A DNA stretch of 64,000 bases from Planctomycetota bacterium. Lineage in GTDB: Bacteria; Planctomycetota; B15-G4; SIAN01. Below the pieces are notes generated by a model. It ran no database searches. It saw only the letters and a program-made list of their open reading frames with translations, and had not been told where the DNA came from. Of the stretch, positions 38,846-48,406 are shown in pieces. How positions within the stretch are numbered: the first letter of the stretch is position 1; every line of letters begins with the position of its first letter. Both the position numbers and the translations under genes were made by a program. The stretch lies in NCBI GenBank assembly GCA_016795285.1, contig JAEUIC010000013.1:115655-179654 (forward strand). The letters are read 5' to 3'.

Positions 38846-41800
38846 GTGGCGAGCGAGCCGACGCCGGCCGAGACGCTGGTCGAGGAGCTGCTCGCCGGCC
38901 TGCTCGAGGTCGAGGGGCCACAGCGCGCGGAGCGCCTCGCCGCCGCCTGCGCCGCCCACCCGCGCCACGCTGCCGAGCTGCGCGCGCGGCTCGCCTGGCT
39001 CGAGGAGAGCGGGCTCGCTGACGACGCGCTGGCGCCGTCGACTGCAGCGGCCGCGCCGATCGGCTCCGCGGCGCCGACCGCGTTCGCCGGCTACCGGCTG
39101 CTGCGGCGGCTCGGGGGCGGCGGCATGGGCGTCGTCCATCTGGCCGAGGAGATCGCGCTCCATCGCGAGGTCGCGCTGAAGACGGTGCGCCCCGAACAGC
39201 TCTGGTTCCCCGGCGCGCGCGAACGGTTCCTGCGCGAGGTGCGGACCGTCGCGCAGCTGCGCCACGCCGCGATCGTGCCGGTCTACGCGGTCGGCGATCA
39301 CGACGGCGTGCCGTGGTTCACGATGGAGCGCGTGGAGGGGGCGACGCTCGCCGAGCTGCTCGCCGAAGTGGCGGCGCCCCCGCCGCGCCCGCTCGCGCAG
39401 CGATCGGCGCGCGCGGTGGCGGAGCTCGTGCGCGTCCGCGCTGGCCTGCCGCCGCTCGCCGCCGATGCCCCGCTGCCGCCGCTCTTCGCCGGCCGCTACC
39501 TCGACTTCGCGCTGCGCGTGGTGGAGCAGGTCGCCGACGCGCTGGCGCACGCCCACGCCGCCGGCGTCCTCCATCGCGACGTGAAGCCGTCGAACGTGAT
39601 GGTCGCCGCCGACGGCCGCGTGCTGCTGCTCGACTTCGGATTGGCGAGCGCCGGCCTCGCCGGCGACGCGGAGGCGCTGACGCGCAGCGGCTCGCCGCTC
39701 GGCTCGCTCCCCTACATGTCGCCCGAGCAGGTGCGCGGCGAGCCGCTCGACGAGCGCAGCGACGTCTACTCGCTCGGCGCGACGCTCTACGAGCTGCTCG
39801 CGCTGCGCGCCGCCTTCCCCGCCGGCGATCCGGCGACCACGTGGCGGCGCGTGCTGGCCGGCGACGCGCCGCCGCCGCGCCAGCTGCAGCCCGACCTGCC
39901 GAGCGACGTCGACGCCGTCTGCCGCGTCGCGATGGAGGTCGATCGCGGGCGGCGCTACGCGACGATGGCCGCCTTCCGCGACGACCTGGCGCGGCTGCGC
40001 GAGAAGCGGCCGATCGTCGCGCGGACGCCCGGCCCGCTGCTGCGCGCGCGCCGTTTCGCGCAGCGCCATCCGACCGGCGTGGCGAGCGTCGCGCTGGCGC
40101 TGCTCGCCGCCGCCGGCGTGCCGACCGGCTTCCTGCTGCGCGAACGGTCGGCGCGCCAGGCGATCGAGCAGTCGGCGCGCGCGGCGGACGAAGCGGCCGC
40201 GCTGCTCGAGTCGCTGCTGCTCGGCGCCGGCAACATCGACGGCCGCGGCCCCGACACGCCGATCGGCGAGCTCCTGGCCGACGGCGCGACCGCGCTCGAG
40301 CAGCGACTGCACGACCGTCCCGACCTGCGCGGCCGCTTGCTCGGCACGCTGGCGCGCGTCCACGCGATGCTCGGCGACGATGCGCGCGCCGAGCCGCTGC
40401 TCGAAGAAGCGCTGGCGCTGACGCCGGCGCACGCGGACGACCCCGAGGGGCCGCGCCATCTGCTCCAGCTGCTGCTGGCGCAATCGCAAGCGCGCGCCGG
40501 CCACGTCGCCGAAGCCGAGGCGACGCTGACGCGCATGGTCGAGCAGCGCGGGGCGGCCGTCGGCCCCGGCTATCGGATGCGCGCGCTCGTCTCGCGTGCG
40601 GCGCTGTTCCTGCTGCTCGGCCGCGACGAGGAGTCGACGCGCGACCTCGACGCCGCCGTGGCGTTGGCGGAGGCGGGCGGCGCGGCGCCGAGCGTCGAGT
40701 GGAGCGTCTGGCAGCAGCGCGGGCTCGCGCGGCTCTCGGCGGGCGAGGCGGCGGCGGCGCTGCCGGAGTTCGAGCGAGCGCGCGCCGTGCTGGTCAGCGT
40801 CACGGGCCCGCTCCATCCGCGCGTCGCCGAGATCGAGTCGACGCGCGCCCAGACGCTGCTCGCGCTCGGTCGCGTCGAGGAGGCGGCGCTCGCCGGCGAA
40901 GCGGCCGTGGCGATCGCCGACGCCGCCTACCCGCGCGCCTCGCTGCCGCGCGTCGAGCCGTTGCGCGTGCTGGCCGCGGTGCGGCAGCGGCAGGGCGACT
41001 TCGCTCGCGCCGAGGCGCTGCTGCGCGAGGCGCTGGCGTGGACCGACTCGCCACGTGCCGCGGCGCAGCGACCGCGCTTGGTGGTGACGAGCGACCTCGG
41101 GATGCTGCTGCTGCAGATCGGCCGATCGAGCGAGGCGAGCGCGCTGCTGCAGAACGCCGCCGCCCGGCTCGACGAGACGCTGCCGCCGCGCGACGCGATC
41201 CAGATCCTCGTCCACGCCGCCGATGGCTGCGCCGCTGATGGCGCGCTGGAGCAGGCGCGCCGCTTCGCTGCGACCGCGCGCGAACGAGCTGACGCGCTGC
41301 CGAGCAGCGCCGGCGCGCGGCGGGTGCAGTTGCAGGCCGGCGCGCGGCGAGCGGCGGGCTGGATCGCGCTCTGCGAAGGCGCGCTCGACGACGCGCAGCA
41401 GTCGCTCGAGGAGGCGCTCGCGCTGCTGGCCGAGCTGCCGCGCGAACGGGGCGAGCGGGCCGCGTGCCAGAGCCACCTCGCGCTGCTGCACGGGCTGCGC
41501 GGCCGCTTCGATGCGGCGGAGGCGGCGGCGCGCGCGGCGTTGGCCGAGCTCGAGGCGGGGGATCGAGCGGACGCGACCGACGGCTCGCGCGCGCCAGCGG
41601 CGGCCTGGCTCGCCCCCAACGCCCGCTACCTGCTCGGCTTCGCGCTCTCGAATCGCGGCGCGCGCGCGGAGGCGGTGGCCGAGCTCGAGGCGTCGATCGC
41701 GGCGTGGGAGGCGGCCGGCCTCGCCGACCATCCGCTCGCCGCCTTCCCGCACGAGCAGCTCGGCTTCCTGCGCCTCGAGAGCGGCCCGCCCGAGGCGGCG

Positions 41801-42211
41801 CTGCCGTCGTTCGAGCGCGCGCTGGCGATCCGCGCGGCGCGCCTGCGCGAAGGCGATCCGTGGCTGCTGCGCAGCCGCAACAACGCGGCGACCGTACTCG
41901 AGCGAGCCGGGCGGATCGACGAGGCGCGCGCGCGGTGGAGCGAGAACGCGGCGCTCGCGCGGCGGCTCGGCCTCGATGGCGAGGAGTCGCTGGCGGCGAG
42001 CCTCTACCAGCTGGCGCGCGCGAAGCTTCGGGCGGGCGAGCTCGACGACGCCGCGCTCGATGCCGACGAAGCGCTGCGCCGCATGAGACTCCTCCACCCC
42101 GCCGGCCACCCGACGCTGCGCGCCGCGCTGCGGCTGCGCGCCGACCTCCACGACGCGCTCGACGAGCCCGGCCTCGCCGCCGACCTGCGCGAAGAGGCAG
42201 AGCGGCGGTGA
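38846..42211 (+). CDS. Membrane-bound Ser/Thr protein kinase with long C-terminal TPR-like region
   Basis: 1121 residues from the GTG at 38846, chosen for its ribosome site CAGGAGGG; the frame runs on upstream to 38720 without one. The Hanks-type kinase domain (about 83-390) has the P-loop RRLGGGGMGVVH, Lys112 (VALKTV), the catalytic loop HRDVKPSN (Asp245), DFGLA and the activation segment SLPYMSPEQVRGE. One membrane helix follows (about 408-430, GVASVALALLAAAGVPTGFLL). The remaining about 690 residues are helical repeats with TPR-like alanine/leucine spacing, presumably extracytoplasmic. It is a typical planctomycete signalling kinase. Its promoter motif is shared with the neighbouring surface proteins. 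It is convergent with the sigma-factor fusion. Confidence 0.9.
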   Translation: MASEPTPAETLVEELLAGLLEVEGPQRAERLAAACAAHPRHAAELRARLAWLEESGLADDALAPSTAAAAPIGSAAPTAFAGYRLLRRLGGGGMGVVHLAEEIALHREVALKTVRPEQLWFPGARERFLREVRTVAQLRHAAIVPVYAVGDHDGVPWFTMERVEGATLAELLAEVAAPPPRPLAQRSARAVAELVRVRAGLPPLAADAPLPPLFAGRYLDFALRVVEQVADALAHAHAAGVLHRDVKPSNVMVAADGRVLLLDFGLASAGLAGDAEALTRSGSPLGSLPYMSPEQVRGEPLDERSDVYSLGATLYELLALRAAFPAGDPATTWRRVLAGDAPPPRQLQPDLPSDVDAVCRVAMEVDRGRRYATMAAFRDDLARLREKRPIVARTPGPLLRARRFAQRHPTGVASVALALLAAAGVPTGFLLRERSARQAIEQSARAADEAAALLESLLLGAGNIDGRGPDTPIGELLADGATALEQRLHDRPDLRGRLLGTLARVHAMLGDDARAEPLLEEALALTPAHADDPEGPRHLLQLLLAQSQARAGHVAEAEATLTRMVEQRGAAVGPGYRMRALVSRAALFLLLGRDEESTRDLDAAVALAEAGGAAPSVEWSVWQQRGLARLSAGEAAAALPEFERARAVLVSVTGPLHPRVAEIESTRAQTLLALGRVEEAALAGEAAVAIADAAYPRASLPRVEPLRVLAAVRQRQGDFARAEALLREALAWTDSPRAAAQRPRLVVTSDLGMLLLQIGRSSEASALLQNAAARLDETLPPRDAIQILVHAADGCAADGALEQARRFAATARERADALPSSAGARRVQLQAGARRAAGWIALCEGALDDAQQSLEEALALLAELPRERGERAACQSHLALLHGLRGRFDAAEAAARAALAELEAGDRADATDGSRAPAAAWLAPNARYLLGFALSNRGARAEAVAELEASIAAWEAAGLADHPLAAFPHEQLGFLRLESGPPEAALPSFERALAIRAARLREGDPWLLRSRNNAATVLERAGRIDEARARWSENAALARRLGLDGEESLAASLYQLARAKLRAGELDDAALDADEALRRMRLLHPAGHPTLRAALRLRADLHDALDEPGLAADLREEAERR

Positions 42212-42236
42212 GCCGCGCGCGGAACGGACGCGCCGC

Positions 42237-45074
42237 TCACTCCGGCAGGAGCAGTTCGATCGGCTCGCCGCCGAGATCGGCGAGCTCCTCGATCACGACG
42301 TTCGCGAGCACCTGTTCCGATCGCGACGCGTCGAGCGAGGGAGCGGAGCAGACCGCGATGCGCAGCGACCCGCGCCGCGGCACGAGCAGCTGGAAGCGGC
42401 CCCAGTCGTCGCTGCGCGTCTCCGGTCCGAGCTGCGCCTCGCTCCACGATGCGCGCACCGCGAGCGATCCGGTCGCGCGCCCATCGGCGTGGCGGGCGAC
42501 CCCGTCGATCCAGCGTCCGACCTCGACCGGGACGAGCAGATCGGCCCGCCCCGCCGCGACCGGTTCGACCGCCGTGAAGAGGACCGCCGACTCCTCCGAT
42601 TCGCGGCTGCCGAGGCTCTCGAGCGAACCGACTCGCACCGAGTACGCGCCCGCCGACAGCCCGTGCACGACGAAGCGGCCGTCCGCCGCAGCGACCGTGG
42701 CGTGGAGGCGCGACGCCCCGCCGGCCGCGGCGGCGACGGTGATCGCGGTGCCGCCGACCGGACTGCCGTCGGTCGAGACGAGCCGACCACCGATGGGAAG
42801 CCCCGCGTCGAGGACGATCGGCGGCAGCGTCACCGCTCCGCCGCCGCTCGGGATCTCGATCATCCGAGCGGGCGGTGATTCGACCGCCCCTTCGCAGCCG
42901 ATCCGCAGCGTCCAGCGGCCGCCGCCGAGGCGATCGACGCGGAACGAGCCGTCGGCCGCCGTCGTCGCCGAACGCGTCGCGAGCCACGCGTCGATGAGAT
43001 CGGGGCGCGGCGGCAGCGGCTCGCGGAAGCCGACGACCGACTCGGCCGACGGCACGAGCTCGAGGACGGCCGCGAGCGGAACGCCGTCGGCGGAGCGGAT
43101 CGTGCCGAGCAGCTCCGCCGCCGGCGGCAGCGCGAGGTCGGGCAGCACGACCGGGACATCGGCTTCCAGCGCCGGCAGGACGAAGAGCGCGTCGGCGTGA
43201 TCGAGCGCGCGCACGCGCAGCCAATGGACGCGATCGACCGAGAGCCCGGCCAGCTCGAAGGTCCCCTCCGCGTCGCTTCGCGTGGAACGCTCCTCGACGT
43301 CGAAGGCGCCAAGCAGCGTGCCGCCGCCCCCGATCGCTGCCGAGGAACGCGTCGCCGGTCGCGGCGGTGGCGCCGCCGCCGTGCGCAGCTGCGCGTTCGC
43401 CAGCGGCTGCCCATCGGCATCGACCACTCGGCCCAGCACGCGGCCGGCGCGCGCGAGCGCGAAGTCGAGCTTCGTGCTGCTCGACGGGCTGCTCGTCGCG
43501 CCGCTCGCTTGGCCGCGCAGCCCGCGCGTCGCCGTGCCGTAGCCGGGCGCGGTCGCGGCGACCGTCTGCAGCCCGCGCAGCCGCAGCCCGCTCCAGCGGT
43601 AGCTCCCGTCGGCGGCGGTGACCGGCCCCGAACCGACCGACGGCGCGAAGTGCGGCAGCGAGAGGCGCGCGCCGGCGATCGGCTCGCCGGTCGCGGCGTC
43701 GGTCACGCGCCCGGAGAGCGTGAGGCCGCCGCCGACCTCGAAGTCGGCGACGCACGGCTCGCCGGCCAGCAGTCGGAAGCGGCTGTCGGGCGCCGAGCAA
43801 GCGAGATTGCGCGGGGTGGTCGCGGTGCCGTCGATCGAGACGACGCTCGCTCGCCAGCGGCCGGGGTCGAGCGACTCGAAGGCGTAGCGGCCGCCGGCGT
43901 CCGTTCGCGTCGTGACCACGTCGCGCAACGTGTCGACGTTGGTCACGGTCACCGACGCGTCTTCGACTGGAGCGCCATCCTCGGCGCGGACGACCGAGCC
44001 GCGCAGCGTCGCGGCGGCCGTGAGCCGGACGAGCAGCTCCGCTCCCGCGACCGCGACGATCGCCGCCGAGCGCCGATCGGCGCGCGCGGTCGCGCGCAGG
44101 AAGGTGGCGCCCGCCGGCTCGTGCGCGAAGGCGAAGCGGCCGTCGGCGTCGCTCGTCGCACTGGCGATCGGCTCCTCGCGCGCGAGCTCCTCCCAGTCGT
44201 TGCTGGTCCCCTCCTGCCCCTCGCGGCGGAAGAGCGCGACCGTGGCGCCGGCGAACGGCGCGTCGTGCCAGAGCACCTGTCCACGGATCGCCGCCGCGGA
44301 GGTCGCGCGAGCGGCGCTCGGCGGCGGCGGCAGCGACGGTGCCGGCTCGGCGGCGCGCGTCGCGAGATCGGCCGGCAGCGCGGCGCCGTCGAGCGGCGGC
44401 GAGGCGGGCGCGCCGGCGGCGGCCACCAAGGTGCGCGCGGGCTCGTGCGCCGTCGACGGCCAGAGACGCCAGGTCGCAAGCCCGGCCAGCAGCAGCGCTC
44501 CGGCCGCGACCAGCGCCATCCCCCCGCTCTTCACCCCCACGACTCCTCCTCCAGCGAAGGCCCACGCAGCGAGCGCTCGGCGTCGCTCGCGCGAGCCGCC
44601 AATCAGCGCGGCGCGCAGCTTCTCGAGCGCACGGACGATCCGGCTCTCGACCGTGCGCACCGGCAGGCCGAGCCGCGCCGCGACGGCGCGCGGCGGCAAG
44701 CCCTCGTAGAAGCGGAGCAGGAGCACTTCGCGATCGGGCTCCGCCAACGCGCCGAGCGCCTCCACCACTTCGCAATGGCGCTCGAACTGGGCGGCGACGT
44801 CGACGGTGGCGGGCAGCGCCTCGGCGCGCGCCGCGACTCGCTCGCGCCTCGCCGAGCGCGCCGCGCGGCGCCACTCGAGCGCAGCGAGCTGGCGGATCGC
44901 GCCGCGCCACCAGCCGATCGGCGGCGAAGCGGCGGCGTTGGCGCCACCGCCGGCGCGCCACGCCGCCACCGTCGCCTCCTGCACGACGTCGTCCGCGCGC
45001 GCGGCGTCACGCACCAGCGCACGTGCGAGCCGTCGCACCCAACCGTTCTGCCGCAGCGTCTCTTCCGGCGTCAT
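42237..45074 (-). CDS. Membrane-tethered ECF sigma factor fused to seven extracytoplasmic carboxypeptidase-regulatory-like domains
   Basis: 945 residues from ATG 45074. Residues 1-160 are an ECF sigma factor: region 2 (GWVRRLARALVRDAARADDVVQEATVAAW) and region 4 (LAEPDREVLLLRFYEGLPPR, then the helix-turn-helix VAARLGLPVRTVESRIVRALEKL). A membrane helix spans about 186-206 (MALVAAGALLLAGLATW). The rest has seven repeats of the CarboxypepD_reg type, each with a [IL]-x-G-x-V...G-x-P start and a DADGRF-like turn followed by LxxGRW. A GTG at 45140 with GGGAG upstream is an alternative start adding 22 residues. The domain order puts the sensor part outside and the sigma domain inside. It lies downstream of a second ECF gene. 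Confidence 0.83.
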   Translation of the reverse strand: MTPEETLRQNGWVRRLARALVRDAARADDVVQEATVAAWRAGGGANAAASPPIGWWRGAIRQLAALEWRRAARSARRERVAARAEALPATVDVAAQFERHCEVVEALGALAEPDREVLLLRFYEGLPPRAVAARLGLPVRTVESRIVRALEKLRAALIGGSRERRRALAAWAFAGGGVVGVKSGGMALVAAGALLLAGLATWRLWPSTAHEPARTLVAAAGAPASPPLDGAALPADLATRAAEPAPSLPPPPSAARATSAAAIRGQVLWHDAPFAGATVALFRREGQEGTSNDWEELAREEPIASATSDADGRFAFAHEPAGATFLRATARADRRSAAIVAVAGAELLVRLTAAATLRGSVVRAEDGAPVEDASVTVTNVDTLRDVVTTRTDAGGRYAFESLDPGRWRASVVSIDGTATTPRNLACSAPDSRFRLLAGEPCVADFEVGGGLTLSGRVTDAATGEPIAGARLSLPHFAPSVGSGPVTAADGSYRWSGLRLRGLQTVAATAPGYGTATRGLRGQASGATSSPSSSTKLDFALARAGRVLGRVVDADGQPLANAQLRTAAAPPPRPATRSSAAIGGGGTLLGAFDVEERSTRSDAEGTFELAGLSVDRVHWLRVRALDHADALFVLPALEADVPVVLPDLALPPAAELLGTIRSADGVPLAAVLELVPSAESVVGFREPLPPRPDLIDAWLATRSATTAADGSFRVDRLGGGRWTLRIGCEGAVESPPARMIEIPSGGGAVTLPPIVLDAGLPIGGRLVSTDGSPVGGTAITVAAAAGGASRLHATVAAADGRFVVHGLSAGAYSVRVGSLESLGSRESEESAVLFTAVEPVAAGRADLLVPVEVGRWIDGVARHADGRATGSLAVRASWSEAQLGPETRSDDWGRFQLLVPRRGSLRIAVCSAPSLDASRSEQVLANVVIEELADLGGEPIELLLPE

Positions 45075-45162
45075 CGAGGAGCAAGTTGCCGCGGAGCGCG
45101 ATTCCCCTGCAAGCGTCGGTGCGTTCTCCGACGGCGGCACGCTCCCGGAACGGGACGCCGCA

Positions 45163-45738
45163 TCAACGCAGCGCGGCGAGCCGCGCGAGGGCGCGCGAAA
45201 GGAGCTGGCGCGAGGCGGCGACGGTGATGCCCAACTCGGCCGCGATCTCGGCGTGGCTCTTCCCCTCGAAGCGGGCGAGCTCGATGACGCGGCGCGACTC
45301 GGGCGGCAGCTTGGCGAGCGCCGCCACCACTTCGGCCGCTCGTTCGCGCGCGACCGCCTGCTGGCTCGGCGTCGGGTCGGAGGCGGCGACGCCCTCGGCG
45401 GCGCTCTCGCCGACGCGCCGCCCCGCCTCGCGCCGCGCCGCGCCGTGGAAGTCGCGCCGGTCGCGGAGCTTGAGCAGCGCCGCCTGGTAGAGCCACTGCT
45501 TGAAGGCCGCCTCGCCGCGGTAGTCGAAGCGGCCGTCGCGCAGCCGCTCGAGCAGCTCGCGGCAGACCGACTGCGCGAGGTCGGCGCCCGACTCCTGCGC
45601 CATCAGCCCCGCGCCGGCGCGCCGCCGCAGGAACGCCGCGAGGCCATCCCAGTGGCGGGCGAGCAGCGCGTCGACGGCGGCGGCGTCGCCCTGCCCGGCG
45701 CGCTCGACGAAGGCTCGCGTCTCGTCCCGTTCCGCCAC
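45163..45738 (-). CDS. ECF RNA polymerase sigma factor, planctomycete type
   Basis: 191 residues from a GTG at 45738 (ACGGAG upstream). Region 2 is seen as ESGADLAQSVCRELLERL and FDYRGEAAFKQWLYQAALLKL, the pattern of the planctomycete-specific ECF family (TIGR02984-like). Region 4 is LAKLPPESRRVIELARFEGKSHAEIAAELGITVAASRQLLSRAL. No anti-sigma gene adjoins it; sigma factors of this type are often controlled by Ser/Thr kinases, and one is encoded 3 kb away. It lies 39 bases downstream of the toroid gene and about 90 bases before the membrane-tethered sigma factor, all on the same strand. Confidence 0.9.
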   Translation of the reverse strand: MAERDETRAFVERAGQGDAAAVDALLARHWDGLAAFLRRRAGAGLMAQESGADLAQSVCRELLERLRDGRFDYRGEAAFKQWLYQAALLKLRDRRDFHGAARREAGRRVGESAAEGVAASDPTPSQQAVARERAAEVVAALAKLPPESRRVIELARFEGKSHAEIAAELGITVAASRQLLSRALARLAALR

Positions 45739-45777
45739 GCCGCACTCCGTTGCCGCTCGCCGCTGCGACTCGCCGCG

Positions 45778-48294
45778 CTACTTCTTCACCGTCGCATCGA
45801 CCTGCAGCTCGACCTCGGCGAAGCCGCAGCCGGTCCGCTCGGGCGCGGGCGGCGCGAACTCGACGATCTCGATCTCGAGCCGCCGCACCACCTGCGCCGC
45901 ACCGAGCGGCACGCGCCACTTGCGCAGCGGCCGCGCCCCGCTCGGCACCTCGCCGCTGAACTCGATCGGCGCTCCCTTGCCGTTCACCGTCACCTTCACC
46001 TTCGCCGGCCACGGCCGCGCCGTGTCGAGCCGGATCGGCGTCAGCAGCAGCACGTTGGCGCGCACCGGCTTCTCGAGCTCGATCGTCAGGCGCGGCGCGC
46101 GGTCGGAGTCGTTGCAGCTCCAGCCGCGCGCGACGAGGCCGTCGAGAGCGCGCGAGCCGTCCCACCACTCGTCGTGGCGGCTCGACGCCACGGCGTTGGG
46201 CTTCTGCAGCGCCAGCAGGTTCTTGCGCGGGTCACTCGAATAGCCGAACAGCACGGGGTCGAGCACGCCGCGCACGGTCACCGCGAGCAGCGACGACTCG
46301 AGCACGACCTCCTCGCCCGCCGCGCCGGGCGCCGCCGCCGAGCCGCCGGCCGCAGCGTCCGCCGGAGCGCCCGCCGGCGGCGCGTTCAGCGTGACGCGCG
46401 CGAAGAGCGAGTAGTCGCCCGGCAGCGGGAAGGAGAACTGCCCGCCGAACCGCTCGTGGCCGCACGGCTGGCCGCCATCCTTCTCGACCCGCGCGATGGC
46501 GCTCGACTCCTCCTCGCCCGGCAGCCCGACCGCGTGCCACTCGACCGACTTCACGCGCAGCCCGCGCCCCTCCTCGCCCGGCCACTCGTAGTGGACGCGC
46601 TCCGCCTCGCCCCACGACGAGATCCAGAAGGTGAGCGGCGCGTCGCCGCTCGCGCGCACGCTGATCGGCTGGGTCGGGTCGTCGCCGCCGAAGGTGGAGA
46701 GCGCGCGCGTCGAGCCGCCCGTCGACGCCGCCGTCGCGCGCGTCAGGAAGAGCAGCGCCCACGCCGTGCTGCCGAGCGCGCCTGCGCCGAGCGGCGGCCA
46801 CGCGCCGCTCCCCTCCTGCTTGTCGATCAGCCAGCGCGCCCCTTCGCGGTACCAGCGATGGCCGCCGAACTCCTCCTGCTGCAGCAGCGCGCCCAACCGC
46901 TCGACGCCGTAGAGGTAGTAGTAGGTCCAGGCGCCGTCGCCGCGCGGGTTGCCGTCGACGATGAAGTTCTGCCCGAGCCACTCGGCGCCGCGCCGCGCCG
47001 ACGCGATCAGGCCGCCGAGCTTGCTCTTCCCGCGCAGCTGCTCGTCGCAGATGGCGAGGATCGACGCGCCGGCCGACGTCATGCTGCCGGTCGCCGCGGA
47101 GCCCGGCGCGTACCGGAAGCCGAGCGGCGCGTACGCCCCGCCGCCGGCGTCGTCGACCACCGACAGCACGTACTGCGCCGCCTTCTCCCACGCCTCGGGC
47201 GCGACCTTGATGCCGTGCTGCGCCGCGGCCCGCAGGCCGAGCACGCCGTACTGCGTATTGCTGAGGTCGGCACCGGCGCCCGGCTTGTAGGCGAACGAGC
47301 CGTTCGGGAGCTGGTTGCGCAGCAGCGCCTCGAGCAGCTCGCGCATCCAGGCGTCGACCGTCGGGTCGCGCAGCGCATGGAGCGCCATCAGCTGGCAGCC
47401 GAGCGTGTAGGTCTCGGTCGGCTTGGCGCACTTCAGCCACTCGAGCGCGCGCACGACGGCCGGATCGCCCTTCGGCACGCCGCTCTTCAGCAAGGCATAG
47501 AGGACGAGCGAGGTGCCGCCGTTGCGGTAGCCGGTCTGGTCGATGTCGAAGCTGCCGTCGAGCAGCTGCTCGGAGAGGAGCCAGCTCGCGCCGCGGTCGA
47601 TCGCGCCGTTGATGCGCGACTGCACGTCGCCCCAGCTGCGCTCGTCGGCCGGCTGCTCGGCGCGCACCGGCGGCGGCGCATCGGTCGCGCTGACGCGCAG
47701 GCAACCGGCCACGTGGCGGTCGCCATGGTCGAAGCGCAGCTCGAGGGTGAGCGAGTCCCCGGCGCCGGCGCTCGCCTCCTTGGCGAGTTCGACGACGAGG
47801 TGGTGCGACGCGTCGAACTTCGGCGCCACCGCCCAACCGGTGTTCGGCAGCCCGTCCACCGCGCCGAGCGCCGCGAACCCCTCCTGCGACCACGACGCAC
47901 TCGCCTTGCCGAGCGCCAGGGCGCGTGGCCGCTTCGAGCCCTTCGGCCCGATCGCCGCCGCGAGCTCGCTCAGCACGAAGTTGCCGTGCACGCGACCGGG
48001 ACCGCCGCTCTGCAGCGACGGATCGCGCAGCACCTCGAGGCGCAGCGCGGTCACCTTCGGCGGCAGGCCCGAGAGCTCGAGGGTCCAGCTCTCCTTGTCG
48101 GGGCAGTCGCCCTTGGCGAGCACCGCGCCGTCCTCGCGCGCCACGAAGGTGGTGGCGGCGCTCGAGCGCCCCTGCACCAGCGTCAGCGCTCGCCAGTTCG
48201 GCGCCGCCGCCTCCTGCGCGGCCGCCGCCGGGTCGCACGCGACGGCATTCGCGGCGACGGAGAGCGCAACGACGAAGGCGGGAAGGAGGGACAT
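45778..48294 (-). CDS. Exported alpha/alpha-toroid protein with planctomycete beta-sandwich, copy 2
   Basis: 838 residues from ATG 48294 (GAGG upstream), with a signal peptide (about 1-26, ending AAAAQEA). Residues about 30-215 form a beta-sandwich of the kind found in planctomycete DUF1549/DUF1553 cytochrome proteins (GGPGRVHGNFVLSEL, GWAVAPKFDASHHLVVEL, LELRFDHGDRHVAGCLRVSAT). Residues about 230-530 are squalene-cyclase/prenyltransferase-type helix repeats (GCQLMALHAL, NTQYGVLGLRAAAQHG, YYYLYGVERLGALL, WALLFLTRAT). The acid motif DxDD of terpene cyclases is absent. Two more beta-domains follow, the last discoidin-like. Paralogue of the next gene. Function unknown; secretion and the missing DxDD argue against hopanoid synthesis. 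Confidence 0.75.
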   Translation of the reverse strand: MSLLPAFVVALSVAANAVACDPAAAAQEAAAPNWRALTLVQGRSSAATTFVAREDGAVLAKGDCPDKESWTLELSGLPPKVTALRLEVLRDPSLQSGGPGRVHGNFVLSELAAAIGPKGSKRPRALALGKASASWSQEGFAALGAVDGLPNTGWAVAPKFDASHHLVVELAKEASAGAGDSLTLELRFDHGDRHVAGCLRVSATDAPPPVRAEQPADERSWGDVQSRINGAIDRGASWLLSEQLLDGSFDIDQTGYRNGGTSLVLYALLKSGVPKGDPAVVRALEWLKCAKPTETYTLGCQLMALHALRDPTVDAWMRELLEALLRNQLPNGSFAYKPGAGADLSNTQYGVLGLRAAAQHGIKVAPEAWEKAAQYVLSVVDDAGGGAYAPLGFRYAPGSAATGSMTSAGASILAICDEQLRGKSKLGGLIASARRGAEWLGQNFIVDGNPRGDGAWTYYYLYGVERLGALLQQEEFGGHRWYREGARWLIDKQEGSGAWPPLGAGALGSTAWALLFLTRATAASTGGSTRALSTFGGDDPTQPISVRASGDAPLTFWISSWGEAERVHYEWPGEEGRGLRVKSVEWHAVGLPGEEESSAIARVEKDGGQPCGHERFGGQFSFPLPGDYSLFARVTLNAPPAGAPADAAAGGSAAAPGAAGEEVVLESSLLAVTVRGVLDPVLFGYSSDPRKNLLALQKPNAVASSRHDEWWDGSRALDGLVARGWSCNDSDRAPRLTIELEKPVRANVLLLTPIRLDTARPWPAKVKVTVNGKGAPIEFSGEVPSGARPLRKWRVPLGAAQVVRRLEIEIVEFAPPAPERTGCGFAEVELQVDATVKK

Positions 48295-48406
48295 CGCGGG
48301 GGACCTCAATCCACGGACGCACCGACCGCGCGGCGTTCTAGCCGTCCCTGGCGCGAGGGTCACCCGGCGCGTGCCGCTCGCCGCGGCGCCGCCGCCTGCG
48401 CGCCGC

